64,000 nucleotides of DNA from Microbacterium sp. CBA3102 (lineage in GTDB: Bacteria; Actinomycetota; Actinomycetes; Actinomycetales; Microbacteriaceae): contig NZ_CP042412.1 in assembly GCF_007954505.1 (NCBI RefSeq), forward strand, positions 1,178,001 to 1,242,000, read 5' to 3'. This document shows, piece by piece, positions 26,136-35,035 of this stretch; the first letter of the stretch is position 1, and every line of letters begins with the position of its first letter. Made by a program: the position numbers and the translations under genes. A model generated the notes under the pieces. It did not search any database and was not told the origin of the DNA. It was given only the letters and a program-made list of their open reading frames with translations.

Positions 26136-27221
26136 ATGACGACCACGCACCGCATCGCCGTGATCGCCGGAGACGGCATCGGCCCCGAGGTCATGCCCGA
26201 GGGGCTGCGGGTGCTGCGAACCGCGGCCGCCCGCTTCGACATCGCCCTCGAGTTCGAGGAGTTCGACTTCGCGAGTGCCGCGTACTGGCAACAGCACGGG
26301 CAGATGCTGCCGGACGACTGGTTCCAGACTCTGCGCGAATTCGACGCGATCTTCTTCGGCGCGGTCGGCTGGCCCGATGTGGTGCCCGACCATGTGTCCC
26401 TGTGGGGGAGCCTGATCCAGTTCCGCCGGGCGTTCGACCAGTACGTGAACCTGCGCCCGGTCCGGCTCATGCCCGGGGTGGTCTCCCCGCTCGCCGGACG
26501 CGCCCCCGGAGACATCGACTTCTACGTCGTGCGCGAGAACACCGAGGGCGAGTACTCCTCGATCGGCGGACGCATGTTCGAGGGCACCGACCGTGAGTTC
26601 GTGCTGCAGGAGACCGTGATGACCCGCACCGGCGTCGACCGGGTGCTGCGCTACGCGTACGACCTGGCGCAGCGCCGCGAGGCGAAGCACCTGACCTCGG
26701 CGACCAAGAGCAACGGCATCTCGATCTCGATGCCGTACTGGGACGAGCGGGTGGCCGCGGTGGGTGCCGACTACCCCGACGTGCGCCGCGACCAGTTCCA
26801 CATCGACATCCTCACCGCGAACTTCGTGCTGCACCCCGACTGGTTCGACGTGGTCGTGGCCAGCAACCTGTTCGGCGACATCCTGTCCGACCTCGGACCC
26901 GCCTGCACCGGCACGATCGGCATCGCCCCGAGCGCCAACATCAACCCTGAAGGGGTCTTCCCCAGCCTCTTCGAACCGGTGCACGGCTCCGCGCCCGACA
27001 TCGCGGGCCAGGGCATCGCCAACCCGATCGGCCAGATCTGGTGCGGCGCGATGATGCTCGAGCACCTCGGATATCCGGAGGCCGGAGCCGCCGTGCTCGC
27101 CGGGATCGAAGACGTGCTGGCTCGTGGCGCGGATGCGGCACCGTTCACGCCGGACCTCGGCGGCACGGCCACGACGACGGAGCTGGGCGCGGCGATCGCG
27201 GAGGCCGTCGCCACCGTCTGA
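26136..27221 (+). CDS. Tartrate dehydrogenase/decarboxylase or D-malate dehydrogenase-type enzyme
   Basis: 361 residues of the isopropylmalate/isocitrate dehydrogenase family, NAD- and divalent-metal-dependent, cytoplasmic. Start motif IAVIAGDGIGPEVMPEG; substrate region NLRPVRLMPGV; the TtuC-like stretch DIDFYVVRENTEGEYSSIGG near 133; metal-binding Asp in NLFGDILSDL near 247; cofactor loop EPVHGSAPDIAGQGIANP near 285. The VRENTEGEYSS phrasing fits tartrate/D-malate enzymes better than LeuB. ATG 26136 has GGAAGGA upstream. It is alone between two operons. Confidence 0.85.
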   Translation: MTTTHRIAVIAGDGIGPEVMPEGLRVLRTAAARFDIALEFEEFDFASAAYWQQHGQMLPDDWFQTLREFDAIFFGAVGWPDVVPDHVSLWGSLIQFRRAFDQYVNLRPVRLMPGVVSPLAGRAPGDIDFYVVRENTEGEYSSIGGRMFEGTDREFVLQETVMTRTGVDRVLRYAYDLAQRREAKHLTSATKSNGISISMPYWDERVAAVGADYPDVRRDQFHIDILTANFVLHPDWFDVVVASNLFGDILSDLGPACTGTIGIAPSANINPEGVFPSLFEPVHGSAPDIAGQGIANPIGQIWCGAMMLEHLGYPEAGAAVLAGIEDVLARGADAAPFTPDLGGTATTTELGAAIAEAVATV

Positions 27222-27257
27222 GCGGATCGCTGCACGCCGACCGGCCGATACCAGCCG

Positions 27258-27346
27258 TTCACGAATCGTTCCTTTCGGAGTATGGCGGTCTCGTAATTGC
27301 CCGTCACCTTCGGGAGTTGGAATACCGATGTTCTCGGAATTCCGAG
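27258..27346 (+). promoter_or_regulatory. Candidate promoter and 14-bp palindrome before the phosphonate-type importer
   Basis: TTCACG (27258-27263), 17-base spacer and TATGGC (27281-27286) form a weak but correctly spaced promoter. Downstream, CTCGGAATTCCGAG at 27333-27346 is a perfect palindrome 24 bases before the start codon and would lie in the 5' leader. It could be the operator of the TetR encoded at the end of this operon. Only one copy was found. Confidence 0.4.
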
Positions 27347-27370
27347 GCATCTCCCTCCCGAAAGGTCATC

Positions 27371-28273
27371 ATGCGCCGCTTCACCCTGCCCGTCGTCGGC
27401 CTCCTGGGCGTGGCTGCCCTCACCCTCACCGCCTGCCAGGGCTCGACTGCCGAGGCCGCACCCGCCGATCCCGACGCCCCTCTCACGATCGCCACGATCC
27501 CGGTCGGAGACGACCCCACCGCCGAGAACCCGATCGAGGTGTTCGCCGAGCTGCTGGAAGAGGCCACCGGTCGCACGGTCGAGATCACCGATGTGCCCGA
27601 CTACCTCAGCGTCGTCGAGGCCATCCGCGCCGACCACGTCGACATCGGCATCATGAGCGGTTTCCCGTCCGCACTCGCCGTGAACACGGGTGAGGTGGAT
27701 GCGCTGGTCGCGTTCGAGGGCGACGGCAAGCCGGTCTCGACCTGCGTGGTGCGGGAGGACTCGCCCATCCAGACCGTCGAGGATCTCGAGGGTGCGACCG
27801 TCGCCTTCGCCGACCAGGCCTCCAGCTCCGGCTACTTCATGCCCGTGTACATGCTGCACGAAGCGGGACTCGAGCAGGGCACCGACTACGAGGCGATCTT
27901 CGCGGGCGGACATGAGGGCAGCTTCGCCGCACTCGAGCAGGGGCAGGTGGATGCCGCGTGCACCGCCATCATGCTCACCGAACTCGGTGCGCCGATGTTC
28001 CCCTTCGCGGATGGCGAGTGGCGCGCGGTCGGCGAGAGCCCTGCGATGGACATCCAGGGAGCCGTTCTGGGTCGTCCGTCCCTGGACGCCGAGACGCGCA
28101 AGGTCATCCAGGACGGCATCGCCGAGGTGTTCTCGCCCGCCAACGCCGAGCGTCTGGGCGCGTACGGGGCTTTCGCCGCCGCCCCGCAGACCGTCGACCC
28201 GAAGGCATCCGCCTTCACCTCGTTCGCCGAGATCGCCGCGGTTGCGGGTGTCGAGCTCGAGGACCTGAAGTGA
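27371..28273 (+). CDS. Phosphate/phosphite/phosphonate-type ABC substrate-binding lipoprotein (PhnD-like)
   Basis: 300 residues. Signal peptide with lipobox LTAC near residue 20. PhnD-type fold: LTIATIPVGDDPTAENP at the start of the mature chain, YLSVVEAIRADHVDIGIMSGFPS near 78, VEDLEGATVAFADQASSSGYFMP near 138 and GGHEGSFAALEQGQVDAACT near 180. The SSSGY loop is a typical phosphonate-binding segment of the family. ATG 27371 has GAAAGG upstream. Binds a small phosphorus-containing anion outside the membrane; exact ligand unknown. Confidence 0.87.
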   Translation: MRRFTLPVVGLLGVAALTLTACQGSTAEAAPADPDAPLTIATIPVGDDPTAENPIEVFAELLEEATGRTVEITDVPDYLSVVEAIRADHVDIGIMSGFPSALAVNTGEVDALVAFEGDGKPVSTCVVREDSPIQTVEDLEGATVAFADQASSSGYFMPVYMLHEAGLEQGTDYEAIFAGGHEGSFAALEQGQVDAACTAIMLTELGAPMFPFADGEWRAVGESPAMDIQGAVLGRPSLDAETRKVIQDGIAEVFSPANAERLGAYGAFAAAPQTVDPKASAFTSFAEIAAVAGVELEDLK

Positions 28274-29166
28274 CGGTGGCCGCCCCGGCCGCGCGGCTGC
28301 GCGGCACACACGGAGAGGGTTCCGCCGCCGACGGGCGTGTTGCGGATCGACACGCCCAGGCGCGCGCAACTGATCTGCGTTTCGGCACCGACACCCGCGC
28401 CGAAGGGCCCGTCGTCACGGTGCGCGGCCTGCGAGTCGCGTATGACACGACGACGGTGCTCCGCGGAGTCGACCTCGACCTGTTCCCCGGCGAGATGGTC
28501 GCCCTGCTCGGTGCGTCGGGTTCGGGCAAGTCGACACTCATGCGCAGCCTCACCGGGTTCGCCCCGATTTCGGCCGGCACAGTGCGGGTCGCGGGCCATG
28601 ACGTCACGAACCTCGGTCGCGGCGAACTGCGCACCCTCCGCTCGGGGGTCGGCCAGGTGTTCCAGCAGTTCAACCTGATCCCGCGACTCAGCGTGATGAC
28701 GAACGTGCTCACGGGGGCACTGCACGGCGCGGGACCGATCAATCTCGCCGGCGGTTTCACCGGGGCCCATCGCCGGCGGGCGCTCGAACTCCTCGATCGG
28801 GTCGGCATCGCCCACAAGGCGTCCGCTCCCGCGCGCTCGCTCTCGGGCGGGCAACAGCAGCGCGTCGCGATCGCCCGAGCGCTCATGCAGCAGCCCACGG
28901 TGATCCTGGCCGATGAACCGGTCGCCTCGCTCGACCCCCGGCTCGCCGGCTCGGTGCTCGACCTGCTGCGGGAGATCGCGACGCAGGACGGCATCCCGGT
29001 GCTGGTGAGCCTGCACGTGCTGCCCCTCGCCCTCGCGCACAGCGACCGGATCGTGGGACTGCGCCACGGCGAGATGCTCGTATCCGGGGCGACCTCGGGG
29101 CTGGATGCCACGGCGTTGGAAGCCCTGTACGACGACGAGGAGCACGGCGATGACGACGACCACTGA
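28270..29166 (+). CDS. Phosphonate-type ABC importer ATPase (PhnC-like)
   Basis: 298 residues from a GTG that overlaps the binding-protein stop. The first 50 or so residues are a charged, Ala-rich extension not seen in most PhnC proteins. Then Walker A GASGSGKS near 85, Q-loop VFQQFNLIPRLSVMTNVL, signature LSGGQQQRV near 193, Walker B VILADEPVASLD near 212 and switch His in VSLHVLP. Overlaps the permease gene by 17 bases. Confidence 0.88.
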   Translation: MTVAAPAARLRGTHGEGSAADGRVADRHAQARATDLRFGTDTRAEGPVVTVRGLRVAYDTTTVLRGVDLDLFPGEMVALLGASGSGKSTLMRSLTGFAPISAGTVRVAGHDVTNLGRGELRTLRSGVGQVFQQFNLIPRLSVMTNVLTGALHGAGPINLAGGFTGAHRRRALELLDRVGIAHKASAPARSLSGGQQQRVAIARALMQQPTVILADEPVASLDPRLAGSVLDLLREIATQDGIPVLVSLHVLPLALAHSDRIVGLRHGEMLVSGATSGLDATALEALYDDEEHGDDDDH

Positions 29167-30019
29167 GCCCCGCACACCCGGTACACCCCGCACCGACCGG
29201 ACCGACCGGACCGACCGTCCGCACCTCGACCCGGCGGAGCGCGCCCGCCTCGAAGCGGCGTTCCGGGTGCCGCGCGCCCGCTTTCTGATCGGGCTGCCGG
29301 TCGCCGTCCTGCTGCTGATCTGGTCGTTCAACGGCGCCCAGTTCAACTTCGTGAAACTTGGTGAGGGCGCGGTCAACATGGGCGAGTTCCTGTCGCGCCT
29401 GTTCCCGCCCGACTTCTCGAAGATCGGCACCATCCTCGCCCTCCTGCTGGAGACGTTCCAGATGGCTGTGGTCGGCACGGTCCTCGGTGCGGTCCTGTCG
29501 CTGATCGTCGCGTTCGGAGCCACGTCGACCCTCGCGCCCAGGTGGCTGTACTACCCCACACGCTGGGTGATGAACATCATCCGCTCGGTCCCCGACCTGG
29601 TGTTCGCGCTCATGTTCGTCTCGGCTGTCGGGCTGGGTCCGTTCGCGGGAATCCTGGCCATGACGCTCGGTTCCATCGGGTCGATCGGCAAGATCTTCGC
29701 CGAGGCGATGGAGCAGGTCGACCGCGGACCGGTGGTCGCCATGGAAGCGGTCGGCGCCTCGAAGCGGCAGGTCATCCAGTACGGCGTCCTGCCGCAGGCC
29801 GCGCCCCTGCTCACCTCCTACACGCTGCTGCTGTTCGAGGGGAACGTGCGCGGCGCGACCATCCTCGGACTCGTCGGCGCCGGAGGCATCGGACTCGAAC
29901 TGACCACGGCCATGCGCATGTACGACTACGGCCACCTCAGCGCCATCATCATCTGCATCATCGTGCTCGTCACGGTGATCGACCAGGGCAGCGCCCTCAT
30001 CCGAAGGAGAATCACATGA
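29150..30019 (+). CDS. Phosphonate-type ABC importer permease (PhnE-like)
   Basis: 289 residues. ATG 29150 has GAGGAG upstream. N-terminal tail contains a threefold Thr-Asp-Arg repeat encoded by 9-bp tandem repeats at about 29193-29220. Membrane spans begin at FLIGLPVAVLLLIWSF (about 44). PhnE features: MAVVGTVLGAVLSLIVAF near 105, NIIRSVPDLVFALMFV near 143 and the coupling loop AVGASKRQVIQYGVLPQA near 200. Confidence 0.88.
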   Translation: MTTTTEPRTPGTPRTDRTDRTDRPHLDPAERARLEAAFRVPRARFLIGLPVAVLLLIWSFNGAQFNFVKLGEGAVNMGEFLSRLFPPDFSKIGTILALLLETFQMAVVGTVLGAVLSLIVAFGATSTLAPRWLYYPTRWVMNIIRSVPDLVFALMFVSAVGLGPFAGILAMTLGSIGSIGKIFAEAMEQVDRGPVVAMEAVGASKRQVIQYGVLPQAAPLLTSYTLLLFEGNVRGATILGLVGAGGIGLELTTAMRMYDYGHLSAIIICIIVLVTVIDQGSALIRRRIT

Positions 30020-30783
30020 CCCTCATCGACACCGACCTCGTCCTCAGCGCCCCGGTCAACCTGCGCGATCTCGGAGGCATCGCGATCGACGGCGGCGTGC
30101 TCCGTGAGGGGGTCGCCATCCGCGCCGACGACCTCGCCTACGTGACTCCGCAGGCCGCGGACCAGCTCATCGATCGTGGGCTCACCGCGATCATCGATCT
30201 GCGCTCGCCGCGGGAGGCTTCCCTCACCGGCCGTGGCCCGCTCGGCGCGCATCCGGTCGCGTACCACCACCTGCCGCTCATCGCGGATGTGGGGGAGACG
30301 ATGGATCGCGAACAGCCGGCGCTCACGCACGAGGCGATGGGACTCATGTATCAGCGCATGGCCGAGAGCGCGGCGCCCCAGCTGGTGATCGCGCTCACCG
30401 TGATCGCGCACACGCCCGGTGCGGTCGCCTTCCACTGCGCCGCCGGCCGAGACCGCACCGGTGTGCTCGCGGCCATGCTGCTGCTCGTGCTCGGCGCGGC
30501 CGACGACGACATCGTCGCGGACTACGCGCGCACCGGCGACAACATGGTCGCGATCATGGCGCGCACGGCCCCGGTGATGGGGGCGATGTGGAAGGCGCTC
30601 GGCTTCGACGCCGATGCCCTCGAGAAGGCGTCGTCGTTGTTGGAGGGCTCGATGGACGTGTCGATGCGCAGTCTGCTGGACACCCTCCGCGCGCAGCACG
30701 GTGACCCGCTGACGCCGCTGCGCGCCGCGGGACTCTCCGATGCCACGATCGCCCGACTCCGTGCCAAGGCCCTGGCCGCGTGA
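30016..30783 (+). CDS. Tyrosine-protein-phosphatase-fold phosphatase
   Basis: 255 residues. Signature loop HCAAGRDRTG near 139-148 gives the Cys nucleophile and Arg of the Cx5R motif. N-terminal NLRDLGG (about 15-21) and a conserved helix after the loop match the bacterial tyrosine/phosphoinositide phosphatase (Y_phosphatase3) family. General acid is probably an Asp of the segment near 90-95. Start overlaps the permease stop, so it is co-translated with the phosphonate-type importer. I infer it removes phosphate from an imported phosphoester, rather than from proteins. Confidence 0.85.
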   Translation: MTLIDTDLVLSAPVNLRDLGGIAIDGGVLREGVAIRADDLAYVTPQAADQLIDRGLTAIIDLRSPREASLTGRGPLGAHPVAYHHLPLIADVGETMDREQPALTHEAMGLMYQRMAESAAPQLVIALTVIAHTPGAVAFHCAAGRDRTGVLAAMLLLVLGAADDDIVADYARTGDNMVAIMARTAPVMGAMWKALGFDADALEKASSLLEGSMDVSMRSLLDTLRAQHGDPLTPLRAAGLSDATIARLRAKALAA

Positions 30784-31409
30784 CCGTCCTGGAGAGGGAA
30801 GCCGGGGCTGCGGTCCGCCGCCGCCCCGGTCGACCGCGTGACGAAGAGATCGATGGGCAGATCGTCACGGCGACGCTCGAGATCATCGATGCGGGCGAGG
30901 AGGTCACGGTATCGCGTGTGGTCGCGCGCAGCGGAGTGAGTCGGGCGGCGCTGTACCGACGCTGGCCCTCTCTGACGCTGCTGATCGCCGCCGCGCTCGA
31001 CGTCGGGCGTGAGGTGCCGCCGGAGTACCCGGTCGATGCGGATCTGCACGAGATCCTGCTCGCGGGGCTCGGGCTCGGAGCCGACGGTGTGGCGCCCTCG
31101 GCCCCCGGATACTCCGAGGCGCGATTCCGGCAGCGCATCCGTCTGGTGATGGCCGATCGTGCGCTGCAGAAGACGTACTGGCAGTCGCATGTCTCGCGGC
31201 GCCGGGTACCGCTGCAGAACGCGCTACGGACGGCGATCGCGCGGGGCGAGCTGCGGGCCGACCTCGATGTGGAGGCCTGCTTCGACGCCATCGCGGGTGT
31301 CGCGTACTACCAGCTCGTCGTGCGCGGCGACCGGGTCAGCGATCCTGCGGTGGTCGAGCGGATGCGCGCCGCGATCGAGGTGATGTGGCGTGGGATGGTC
31401 GCTGCCTGA
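30780..31409 (+). CDS. TetR-family transcriptional regulator
   Basis: 209 residues. Basic N-terminus RRRPGRPRDEEIDGQIV, helix-turn-helix with VTVSRVVARSGVSRAALYRRWPS (pieces, about 44-66). GTG start overlaps the phosphatase stop. As last gene of the importer operon it probably controls that operon, perhaps through the palindrome at 27333-27346. The ligand may be the imported compound. Confidence 0.85.
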   Translation: MTVLEREAGAAVRRRPGRPRDEEIDGQIVTATLEIIDAGEEVTVSRVVARSGVSRAALYRRWPSLTLLIAAALDVGREVPPEYPVDADLHEILLAGLGLGADGVAPSAPGYSEARFRQRIRLVMADRALQKTYWQSHVSRRRVPLQNALRTAIARGELRADLDVEACFDAIAGVAYYQLVVRGDRVSDPAVVERMRAAIEVMWRGMVAA

Positions 31410-31423
31410 CGTGAGCGCCTCGG

Positions 31424-31479
31424 TGCGGGATCGAGAACGCGCCTCCGCCGGGGGTTTCCGGTGCGGTTTTGATCCCGCA
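31424..31479. repeat. Intergenic inverted repeat, GCGGGATC family
   Basis: Arms 31424-31440 and 31463-31479 match at 14 of 17 positions; both contain GCGGGATC/GATCCCGC at the outer end. Located between the TetR gene and the convergent VOC gene. The element at 38173-38230 has closely similar arms, so this looks like a dispersed repeat that may also terminate transcription. Confidence 0.7.
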
Positions 31480-31489
31480 AAGGCCGCGG

Positions 31490-31927
31490 TCAGCTCTTCG
31501 TGAGGTCTTGCGCGAACATCACGAGGATGCCGCTCGGGCCGCGCAGGTACGTGAGCTTGTAGAGGTCCTGATATGTCGCGACGCCGCGGAGCGGGTGGAA
31601 TCCGTGGCGGGCGGCGATGGCGAGGGACTCGTCGATGTCGTCGACGGAGAACGCGATACGGTGCATCCCGATCTCGTTCGGAAGCGTCGGGTCCGTCTCG
31701 ATCGCATCGGGATGGATGTACTCGAAAAGCTCGATCTGGCCGCGTCCGTCCGGTGTCTGCAGTACCGCGATCTTGGCGTGGTTGCCGTCGAGCCCGACGG
31801 CGGTCGCCGCCCACTCTCCGCTGACTTCGTCGCGGCCGAGCACGGTGAGACCGAGGTCGGTGAAGAAGGAGATGGTGGCTTCCAGGTCGCGGACCGCGAT
31901 GCCGACGTTCTCGAGGGTGATGGGCAT
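31490..31927 (-). CDS. VOC-family (glyoxalase/bleomycin resistance/dioxygenase) protein
   Basis: 145 residues with two beta-alpha-beta-beta-beta modules. First module ENVGIAVRDLEATISFFTDLGL at the start, second MHRIAFSVDDIDESLAIAARHGF near 88. Candidate metal ligands are His91 region (GMHRIAF), Glu in IELFEYI near 66 and Glu/Gln near the end. Function within the superfamily (isomerase, epimerase, dioxygenase or resistance protein) cannot be chosen. Monocistronic. Confidence 0.8.
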   Translation of the reverse strand: MPITLENVGIAVRDLEATISFFTDLGLTVLGRDEVSGEWAATAVGLDGNHAKIAVLQTPDGRGQIELFEYIHPDAIETDPTLPNEIGMHRIAFSVDDIDESLAIAARHGFHPLRGVATYQDLYKLTYLRGPSGILVMFAQDLTKS

Positions 31928-31964
31928 GACGGGATGCTACTCGGGATCGCCGCGCACGTCAGGG

Positions 31965-32315
31965 CTAGCCTCCGAGTTTCTCGGCGCAGGCGACGCAGTA
32001 CTCGGCGAACGGCCGTGCCTCCAGGCGGCCGGCGGGGATGGGGCGTCCGCAGTTCGCGCAGAGGCCGTAGGTTCCGGCATCCACCCGGGCCAGCGCATCG
32101 TCGACCTGCCGGAGTTCGGATGCCGCGGCCTCGGCGAGTCCGGTCAGGCGCGACCACTCCGACGACAGGGTGACGCCCTCGGGGTCGTGCTCGTCGTCGT
32201 CGTTCGAGCTCTCGCGGTCGTGCGTGAGCTCGTCGAGCGTCGCAGCGGTGGCCTGCACGCGCGCCTCGGCCCGAGCGCGCAGTGCGAGCAGGCGATCACG
32301 GGCGTCGGCGGTCAT
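31965..32315 (-). CDS. DksA/TraR C4-type zinc-finger protein
   Basis: 116 residues. Long N-terminal helix (about 1-75, with acidic stretch ESSNDDDEHD) and a C-terminal zinc finger CANC-x17-CVAC. The C-terminal sequence YGLCANCGRPIPAGRLEARPFAEYC is typical. Proteins of this type bind RNA polymerase through the secondary channel or act as small adapters. The acidic coiled-coil tip of DksA (DxxDxA) is not evident, so a role in ppGpp response is uncertain. Confidence 0.85.
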   Translation of the reverse strand: MTADARDRLLALRARAEARVQATAATLDELTHDRESSNDDDEHDPEGVTLSSEWSRLTGLAEAAASELRQVDDALARVDAGTYGLCANCGRPIPAGRLEARPFAEYCVACAEKLGG

Positions 32316-32349
32316 TCGACCACTCTAGGCACCGGGGGCTGCCCTCGGC

Positions 32350-32406
32350 TCGAATCGCGCAACGGGCTCGATACGGCCCCGGGATCGAACCATTCACGCG
32401 ATTCGA
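32350..32406. repeat. Short inverted repeat with TCGAATCGCG arms
   Basis: TCGAATCGCG at 32350-32359 and CGCGATTCGA at 32397-32406 are exact complements around a 37-base interior that itself contains GGGCTCGAT/GGGATCGA half-repeats. It lies between the MmpL gene end and the DksA-type gene start. Unclear whether terminator or dispersed repeat. Confidence 0.55.
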
Positions 32407-32419
32407 ACGGCGGGAGAAG

Positions 32420-34966
32420 CTACACCGTCGGGGTTCGCGTCGGTACCGAGTCGGTCGTGGTCGGCACGGCCACCGCCTTCATGCCGGGGTGGTCGCGTTC
32501 GAGCGCGGCACCTTCCATGTCGACGTTCGGCAGCAGGCGGTCGAGCCAGCGCGGCAGCCACCACGCCGAGCGTCCGAGCAGGTGCATGAGGGCGGGCATG
32601 AGCAGCATCCGCACCACGAAGGCGTCGAGCAGCACCCCGAACGCCAACCCGAATCCGATCGAGCGGATGATCGTCGACTCCGAGAAGATGAACCCGCCGA
32701 ACACCGACACCATGATGAGCGCGGCGGCGATCACGACCGAGCGGCCGGCGCGGAAGCCCTGGGCGACGGCATCCCGCGCCGAGGCCCCGTGCACATACGC
32801 CTCGCGCATGCCGGAAGCGAGGAACAGCTGATAGTCCATGGCGAGCCCGAACAGGATGCCGACGAGGATCACGGGCAGGAAGCTCAGGATCGGTCCGGTG
32901 CTGTGCAGCCCGATGATCTCGGCGCCCCAGCCGAACTGGAACACGGCCACGATCAGCCCGTAGGTCGCGAACAGGGAGAGGACGAACCCGCCCGTGGCGA
33001 TGATCGGCACGAGCAGCGACCGGAACACCACGATCATGATGAGCAGGGAGAGCCCGACCACGACCACGAGGTACAGAGGCAGGACTCCCGCCAGGGCTTC
33101 CGAGATGTCGATGTTGATCGCGGCCTGACCTGCCACACCGAGGGTGATCCCGTCGTCGATCGCCGGCATCGAGCGCAGATCCTGCACGAGTGTCTCGGTC
33201 GACGCGCTGTTCGGTCCCTCCTCCGGCACCACCTGGAACGCGAGCAGGGTGTTGTCGTCGGAGGTCGCGATCGGTGCGACGGCGACCACGTCATCCTGGT
33301 CGGCGATGGCCTGCGCGATCGTGACCTGCGTGGCGAGCAGGTCGTCGTCGCTGACCGCGTCGTCCAGGGTCGCGGTGACGAGCAGAGGGCCGTTCGCGCC
33401 CGCGCCGAACTGTTCGTCGACGGTCTGGAAGGCGCGGTAGCTGGTGGAGTCGCTCGGCTCGCTCGAACCGTCCGGCAGTCCGAGTCGCATCGACATCGCG
33501 GGGATCGCGATGATCAGCAGGGCGACGACACTCACGACGGCGGTGACCACGGCGCGGAGCGTCGACATGCGCTTCACCGGCGTGCCCGCGGCGTGCTCCT
33601 CGCCGATCGTGCCGCGCGCGCGACGGCTGAGCAGGCGCGGACCGACGAGGCCGAGGATGGCGGGGGCGAGGGTGATCGCGACGAGCACGGCCACCGCGAC
33701 GCACACCGCGCCGACCGTTCCCATGAGGCCGAGAAAGGGGACGCCGGTGACGTTGAGGGCGAGGAGGGCGACGATCACCGTCGTGCCGGCGAAGACGACG
33801 GCCGTGCCGGAGGTTCCCGTCGCGAGACCGATGGACTCTCGCACCGGGACGCCGGCGAGCATCTGCTTGCGGTGTCGGTTCACGATGAACAGGGAGTAGT
33901 CGATGCCCACCGCGAGGCCGAGCATGACACCGAGGACCGGCGTCACCGAGGCCATGTTCACCACGCCCGAGAACGCGAGGGATGCCGTCACGCCGACGCC
34001 CACACCGACGATGGCCGTGACGATCGGGAGAGCGGCGGCGAGGAGCGAGCCCAGCATCACGATGAGGACGATCGCGGCGAACGCGAGACCGACAGCCTCT
34101 CCGACGCCGAAGATCTCCGGGACGCCCTGTGCGATGTCGGTGCCGAAGTCGACCTCGACGCCGTCGATCGGTGCGGACTCGAAGTGGTCGATCGCGCCCT
34201 GCTTCACCTCTTCGGAGAGCTCGAGACGCGGGTCGACGAAGGAGATGTTGACGATGGCGGTCGATCCGTCTTCGGAGACCACGCCGATGCCGTCCGAGAG
34301 GGCGAGGAGGGTCGTGCCCAGCTCGACCTGATCGGAGTTCTCGTCCAGTTCGATTCTCTTCGACGCGAGAGTCGCCTGCTGGGCCTCGAGTTCGGCCGCC
34401 TGTGCGTTCAGCGCGGCCAGCTGCGCATCGAGGGCGGCCAGCTGCTCGGGGCCGGCTCCGGACTGCTCCGCCTGGGCGCGGGCGGCGGTGAGCTGCGCGA
34501 TCCCGGCCTCGAGCTGAGCCCTGCCGTCATCGAGCTGGGTCTGGGCCGCATCCAGCTGCGTGCGGCCGTCGGTGATCTGCGCCTGACCGTCGGCGAGCTT
34601 CTGCGCCTGCTCGTCCTGCTGCTGCTGCGCGTCGAAGGGGTCGATCACCCGGGCGACGCCGTCGAGGTCCTCCGCGCTCACGGCGAGGTCGGAGATCTCC
34701 TGCTTCTGCTCGTCGGTGAACGGCGATCCGTCTTCGGTCCGGTAGACGACGGTGCCCGTGCCGCCGGCGGTGTCGGGGAGCTTGTCGGCGAGCTCGTCGG
34801 TCACGGCGCCGGAGGCGGTGCCGGGGATGTCGAAGCTGTTGCTCAGCGTGCCGCCGAGGGTGAGGAAGGCACCGACGCCGAGGCCGAGGATCACGACCCA
34901 CGAGACGATCACCGTCCAGGCCTTGCGCGCAGCGAACGAACCCAGACGGTACAGCAGTGATGCCAC
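32420..34966 (-). CDS. MMPL-family RND transporter (drug or lipid exporter)
   Basis: 848 residues, twelve membrane spans in two halves. First span WTVIVSWVVILGLGVGAF near 20; after it a large extracytoplasmic domain containing a Gln/Ala-rich coiled coil (about 100-190). MMPL core sequences GIDYSLFIVNRHRKQMLAG near 360 and AMDYQLFLASGMREAYVHG near 712 carry the Asp-Tyr pairs used in proton relay. I chose GTG 34966 because GAAGGAG precedes it by 6 bases; an upstream TTG has no ribosome site. Divergent from a TetR gene that probably represses it. Confidence 0.88.
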   Translation of the reverse strand: MASLLYRLGSFAARKAWTVIVSWVVILGLGVGAFLTLGGTLSNSFDIPGTASGAVTDELADKLPDTAGGTGTVVYRTEDGSPFTDEQKQEISDLAVSAEDLDGVARVIDPFDAQQQQDEQAQKLADGQAQITDGRTQLDAAQTQLDDGRAQLEAGIAQLTAARAQAEQSGAGPEQLAALDAQLAALNAQAAELEAQQATLASKRIELDENSDQVELGTTLLALSDGIGVVSEDGSTAIVNISFVDPRLELSEEVKQGAIDHFESAPIDGVEVDFGTDIAQGVPEIFGVGEAVGLAFAAIVLIVMLGSLLAAALPIVTAIVGVGVGVTASLAFSGVVNMASVTPVLGVMLGLAVGIDYSLFIVNRHRKQMLAGVPVRESIGLATGTSGTAVVFAGTTVIVALLALNVTGVPFLGLMGTVGAVCVAVAVLVAITLAPAILGLVGPRLLSRRARGTIGEEHAAGTPVKRMSTLRAVVTAVVSVVALLIIAIPAMSMRLGLPDGSSEPSDSTSYRAFQTVDEQFGAGANGPLLVTATLDDAVSDDDLLATQVTIAQAIADQDDVVAVAPIATSDDNTLLAFQVVPEEGPNSASTETLVQDLRSMPAIDDGITLGVAGQAAINIDISEALAGVLPLYLVVVVGLSLLIMIVVFRSLLVPIIATGGFVLSLFATYGLIVAVFQFGWGAEIIGLHSTGPILSFLPVILVGILFGLAMDYQLFLASGMREAYVHGASARDAVAQGFRAGRSVVIAAALIMVSVFGGFIFSESTIIRSIGFGLAFGVLLDAFVVRMLLMPALMHLLGRSAWWLPRWLDRLLPNVDMEGAALERDHPGMKAVAVPTTTDSVPTRTPTV

Positions 34967-35035
34967 AGTGGTCTCCTTCAGACTCAAAGATCATACGGCA
35001 CGTCTCGTCTAGGGATCTGTGGCTATCCTGAGTCC

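Noticed and set aside
29193..29220. 9-bp tandem repeats at the start of the PhnE-like gene
   Set aside because: Three in-frame copies encoding Thr-Asp-Arg in a disordered tail; simple coding slippage rather than a regulatory repeat.
32282..34960. Very long open frame on the plus strand opposite the MmpL gene
   Set aside because: High-GC antisense shadow; composition is Arg/Asp/His/Gly-rich with no domain, while the minus strand encodes a full MMPL transporter.
34967..34987. Upstream TTG start for the MmpL gene
   Set aside because: The GAAGGAG ribosome site lies inside this stretch and serves the GTG at 34966.
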